A stretch of 14,828 nucleotides of DNA from 2-12-FULL-42-15 sp964196565. GTDB taxonomy: Bacteria > Pseudomonadota > Gammaproteobacteria > Coxiellales > Coxiellaceae. The stretch is from contig CAXMUH010000064.1 of the NCBI GenBank assembly GCA_964196565.1, positions 1 to 14,828 of the forward strand, written 5' to 3'. Positions 12,214 to 14,828 of this stretch are shown one piece after another. The notes under the pieces are model-generated. The model was given only the letters and a program-made list of their open reading frames with translations, ran no database searches and had not been told where the DNA came from. Position 1 is the first letter of the stretch. Each line of letters starts with the position of its first letter. The translations under genes were made by a program, and so were the position numbers.

Positions 12214-13998
12214 TTACCCACCCGCTCCTGGATGAGCTGAAGAGGTTTCATCATTATCTTTTGTTTCAGTATTAGAAGCTCCACGTCCAGCAACAAATAA
12301 GCTACTCGGATTCGCAGCAGCTGAAGCCGCTGAAGTCATTGTCGCCGATACAGAAAATGCATCTTCTGCAAGCTCAGCAATATCTGCAATAAATCCTGCA
12401 GCATGAAGTGACACACTCATTGGGTTAGGGACTTTAAATTGTTGAATCACGTCCATCAATTCAGCCAAAACTTGAGTTGAATTTAACTGCTCAACTTCCG
12501 TATCCGATTCACCCTCATAATCTGAGTCTAAAGTGTTTGCGCCTCCATTTTTAAGACTGTTTAGCAGTGAGCGGATTTCTGCAATTGCTTGTGCTTGATC
12601 TTCTCCACTACAATCAGGGTTTGAGTTACACAAGACTTCAATCTTAACAATAGCGTTTGGCAAATCAGTTCGTGCCTTTTCTAGCCCTTCAATCATCGAA
12701 TTATGGTTTTCCATTTGAATGCTATATTGACGCTGAGTTTGGTCTGCCATTCTGATAACATTTTCAATAGCTTTTTTAACAGTAAGATATTCAGGTCCCG
12801 CTTGACCAAACGATACCATATCTGTAGGTTTATTTTTATTAGGTAACAGATTTATTTTATCTTTTAATCCATCGATAACACTTGCCAATATGGAAAGAGT
12901 TTCCTGAAAATCACCCGTAGTCAAAGCACGCGGGTAAGATGAATAACTGATCTCTGGATTCAACTTGGATATAGCCCCATTTAAGTTAGTTCGATCTACA
13001 GCAGTTATCTGCAGATAGTTTGGGTCTGCTATTAATGGGTGCAGCAAGATACCTGCTGCAGCAGATAAAACAACCGGTGCAGTTTTTTCTTCAAAAACCA
13101 CAGCTGGTGGTTTCTCTTCAGTCGCTGCAGCAGATGAAGCAACGGGAGCATTCATTGGCCCAGCCTGCTGAATTTTAAGAAATACACTTGTTAAATGAGT
13201 TGCGAGCTCTGCCTTTTCTGAATTTGGAATTGTTGGATCACCTAAAATATTTTTAGCTGCTTGCAGTGCTGTATTTAAAGCGCTTTTAAGCGTTTGATAC
13301 ATCTGGTCATAATCATCAGCCGAAGCTGAGTTATGTTGCGGATAACGATCAGTAAAATCATCGAGCCCCTCAAACGCGGCGCCAAATTCCTCAATTAATT
13401 GATTACCCATAAGACCTTCCATAGCACCAGGACTTGACGGAAAGTTGTCTCTAAATGCTTGAGAAATTAAATTGATGCTTACCTCCAATTGTCGTACTAA
13501 ATCATCTGATAACGGTGACGAGACATTTTGAGGTAATTGCTGGATAGAATGTGCAAAGGTGCTTACAGGGTCATTGGTGCTATTAATAGAGACTGTAGCT
13601 TCAATCGTGCGCACTAAGGATCCCATCTCACGAGCCACTCCTCGCATTGCGCCTCGCAAGTTAGCTTGTGACTCTTCCAATTCATACTGTTGCTTTATTT
13701 CTCGCAAGCTTAGAAGAATATTAAGCTGCTCTCTTGCTGCGGGAATAATATCTGTAGTATATTCACTTAGAACAGGATTCAATGCTTGTGCATATGCCAA
13801 GTTGGCCTCGATGACTTGTGACGGCAGCCGAGTTATTCCTCTAGCAGATGACATAATAAAATCATTATAACTGTCTTTTCTTGCAACCATTTGATTAATC
13901 CATTGTGTCAACTGGCTTTCCCCAAGGTGGGCCATGGATGAGCGCTGTCGTCGGTCTTTTATTAAATTTTCTAAAACTTGATCAATCGTATTCGGCAT
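12214..13998 (-). CDS. 594-residue modular protein of unknown function
   Basis: I do not recognise the family. The ATG (13996-13998 on the complement) follows GGGGGAG at 7 nt, a strong ribosome binding site. The protein is soluble with no signal peptide. Residues 1-280 look mostly helical, with a charged helical stretch at 95-135 (REIKQQYELEESQ). Residues 281-317 are an Ala/Pro/Glu/Val-rich linker. Residues 320-545 form a second mostly helical region with Cys457 and Cys463. An acidic patch (490-503, SDYEGESDTEVE) and a Ser/Ala-rich tail (550-594) ending HPGAGG complete it. Size, two helical modules, a flexible linker and a disordered polar C-terminus resemble type IV secretion effectors of Legionella-like bacteria. 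This is a resemblance in style only; no effector motif is proven. Confidence 0.75.
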   Translation of the reverse strand: MPNTIDQVLENLIKDRRQRSSMAHLGESQLTQWINQMVARKDSYNDFIMSSARGITRLPSQVIEANLAYAQALNPVLSEYTTDIIPAAREQLNILLSLREIKQQYELEESQANLRGAMRGVAREMGSLVRTIEATVSINSTNDPVSTFAHSIQQLPQNVSSPLSDDLVRQLEVSINLISQAFRDNFPSSPGAMEGLMGNQLIEEFGAAFEGLDDFTDRYPQHNSASADDYDQMYQTLKSALNTALQAAKNILGDPTIPNSEKAELATHLTSVFLKIQQAGPMNAPVASSAAATEEKPPAVVFEEKTAPVVLSAAAGILLHPLIADPNYLQITAVDRTNLNGAISKLNPEISYSSYPRALTTGDFQETLSILASVIDGLKDKINLLPNKNKPTDMVSFGQAGPEYLTVKKAIENVIRMADQTQRQYSIQMENHNSMIEGLEKARTDLPNAIVKIEVLCNSNPDCSGEDQAQAIAEIRSLLNSLKNGGANTLDSDYEGESDTEVEQLNSTQVLAELMDVIQQFKVPNPMSVSLHAAGFIADIAELAEDAFSVSATMTSAASAAANPSSLFVAGRGASNTETKDNDETSSAHPGAGG

Positions 13999-14164
13999 GA
14001 TGGGGCTCCCCCGTTTGTAATTGTGTGAATTTTAAAATCAATGCGCTATGAAAAACTCTGCCTTTCAGGTACTCAATGATGTTTATGCTCAGTATATTTT
14101 CGTAATACTAGCGTATTATTATTAAGGTAATATGAATTGCAGAAAGAAAGTAGAAGATTTTTCC

Positions 14165-14229
14165 GCCCGAAGATGATTTATTATTCAATAAATCGAAATG
14201 TTAGATAAATAATAGAGTGGAATTCGGGC
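14165..14229. other. Nested inverted repeats in the 511-bp divergent intergenic region
   Basis: The 511 bp between the 594-residue gene (start at 13998, minus) and the next gene (start at 14510, plus) hold no gene that I can support. Within it, GCCCGAA (14165-14171) faces TTCGGGC (14223-14229), and inside these arms GATTTATT (14175-14182) pairs perfectly with AATAAATC (14187-14194) around the loop ATTC. The nested layout could be a small structured RNA, a regulator site or a degenerate repeat. Outside it, TATACT on the minus strand (14096 to 14091) is a fair -10 match for the 594-residue gene, but with no good -35 box. The rest is AT-rich with nothing recognisable. Confidence 0.35.
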
Positions 14230-14509
14230 TTTGATCCACATTTTCCATTTTATTCACAGCAGAAGTTTTAAGATTATTTTAATATATCATCAAAACAACG
14301 CTAAAATAATGAAAATATCACAAAATAAGGATAAAATAGAACCCTGCCATTTGTGAACGAATTCGTATTATGACTTAGAATAAGGTATCTAAGTATGCCT
14401 AGAACATCTGTACCTAAACAGTGAACAAGGAGCAGCATTATAGCGAGTTATCCAGTGTTAATTGTTTCTTAAAAAATAATTAATCTGCAATATAAAGGAA
14501 TAAATTACA

Positions 14510-14828
14510 ATGCGCACTCATGCAAAAGCCTCTCCGCCAGATGAAAGCGAGCACACAGAGTCGACCTCATCTTCAGCCTTTTCACATGCTTTGTCAGTTG
14601 TCCTGGAGCTGGATGTTATGGTGAATCGAACAGCCTTATTATCGCAGATTCAAGATAGTAATTTAAGACAGTTTAATTTTAACGAAGCATTATTGCATCC
14701 GGACTTTAACATATCCAAAATTCCCTTTCATCTCTCACACGCTTCATTTGCGTTGCTAAATGTCCAAGCAATCATTAAGTCAGCTTCTGAGTCGTCATTT
14801 TTAGGAGGTGATTCGCACAACTTAATTG
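14510..14828 (+). CDS. N-terminal part of an unknown protein, cut by the window end
   Basis: The frame from ATG 14510 is open for 106 codons to the last base, with AAAGGAA 9 nt upstream. The translation begins MRTHAKASPPDESEHTEST and has a Ser/Thr/Glu-rich, probably disordered first 25 residues. A hydrophobic-alternating segment follows (FSHALSVVLELDVMV), then LLSQIQDSNLRQFNFNEALL, which looks helical. There is no signal peptide. I do not recognise it. It is divergent from the 594-residue gene and may share its regulatory region; both have polar, low-complexity segments. Confidence 0.6.
   Translation, partial: MRTHAKASPPDESEHTESTSSSAFSHALSVVLELDVMVNRTALLSQIQDSNLRQFNFNEALLHPDFNISKIPFHLSHASFALLNVQAIIKSASESSFLGGDSHNLI

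Noticed and set aside
14357..14366. 10-bp palindrome ACGAATTCGT as an operator
   Set aside because: Perfect 10-bp palindromes are expected more than ten times by chance in 15 kb, and nothing else marks this one.

Overview
The window looks like a chromosomal piece of a low-to-medium GC gammaproteobacterium that lives in or on eukaryotic cells, most plausibly a Legionellales-like amoeba or protist associate. The housekeeping genes (ppsA/ppsR, panBCD-coaX, a POT peptide transporter) are of ordinary gammaproteobacterial type. The lineage call is inference: it rests on gene content and on one protein that makes sense only inside a eukaryotic host.

Layout. 1-249 is the C-terminal end of a GNAT acetyltransferase. 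349-1551 (+) encodes a 400-residue WD40-like protein that resembles the eukaryotic APC/C coactivators Cdc20 and Cdh1/Fizzy at both ends: a C-box-like N-terminus, a Cdc20-like ILD-P-IRD entry into the propeller, and a basic tail ending in Ile-Arg. It is the most striking feature of the window. After a patch of palindromic repeats come divergent ppsA (-) and ppsR (+), an enzyme and its regulator, around a perfect 10-bp inverted repeat. Next is a GrpB-family protein with an extra half domain, then a dispersed-repeat-like element with terminal inverted repeats.

6093-8844 is a compact vitamin B5/CoA operon: a short leader ORF with a hairpin over the panB ribosome binding site, then panB, panC, panD and coaX. 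It covers ketopantoate and beta-alanine supply, their condensation to pantothenate and its phosphorylation. Ketopantoate reductase is not in the window. A POT-family peptide transporter follows on the same strand, then a type II (eukaryote-like) glutamine synthetase. Peptide import, PEP synthesis from pyruvate and glutamine synthesis fit a bacterium feeding on host amino acids and peptides.

11609-14828 is accessory: a small basic protein and a 594-residue modular protein, both on the minus strand, and, divergently, the start of another protein running off the window. I recognise none of them. Their size, low-complexity linkers and soluble character fit secreted effectors, but the sequence shows no proof. 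I saw no tRNA, rRNA, CRISPR array, transposase or phage gene.
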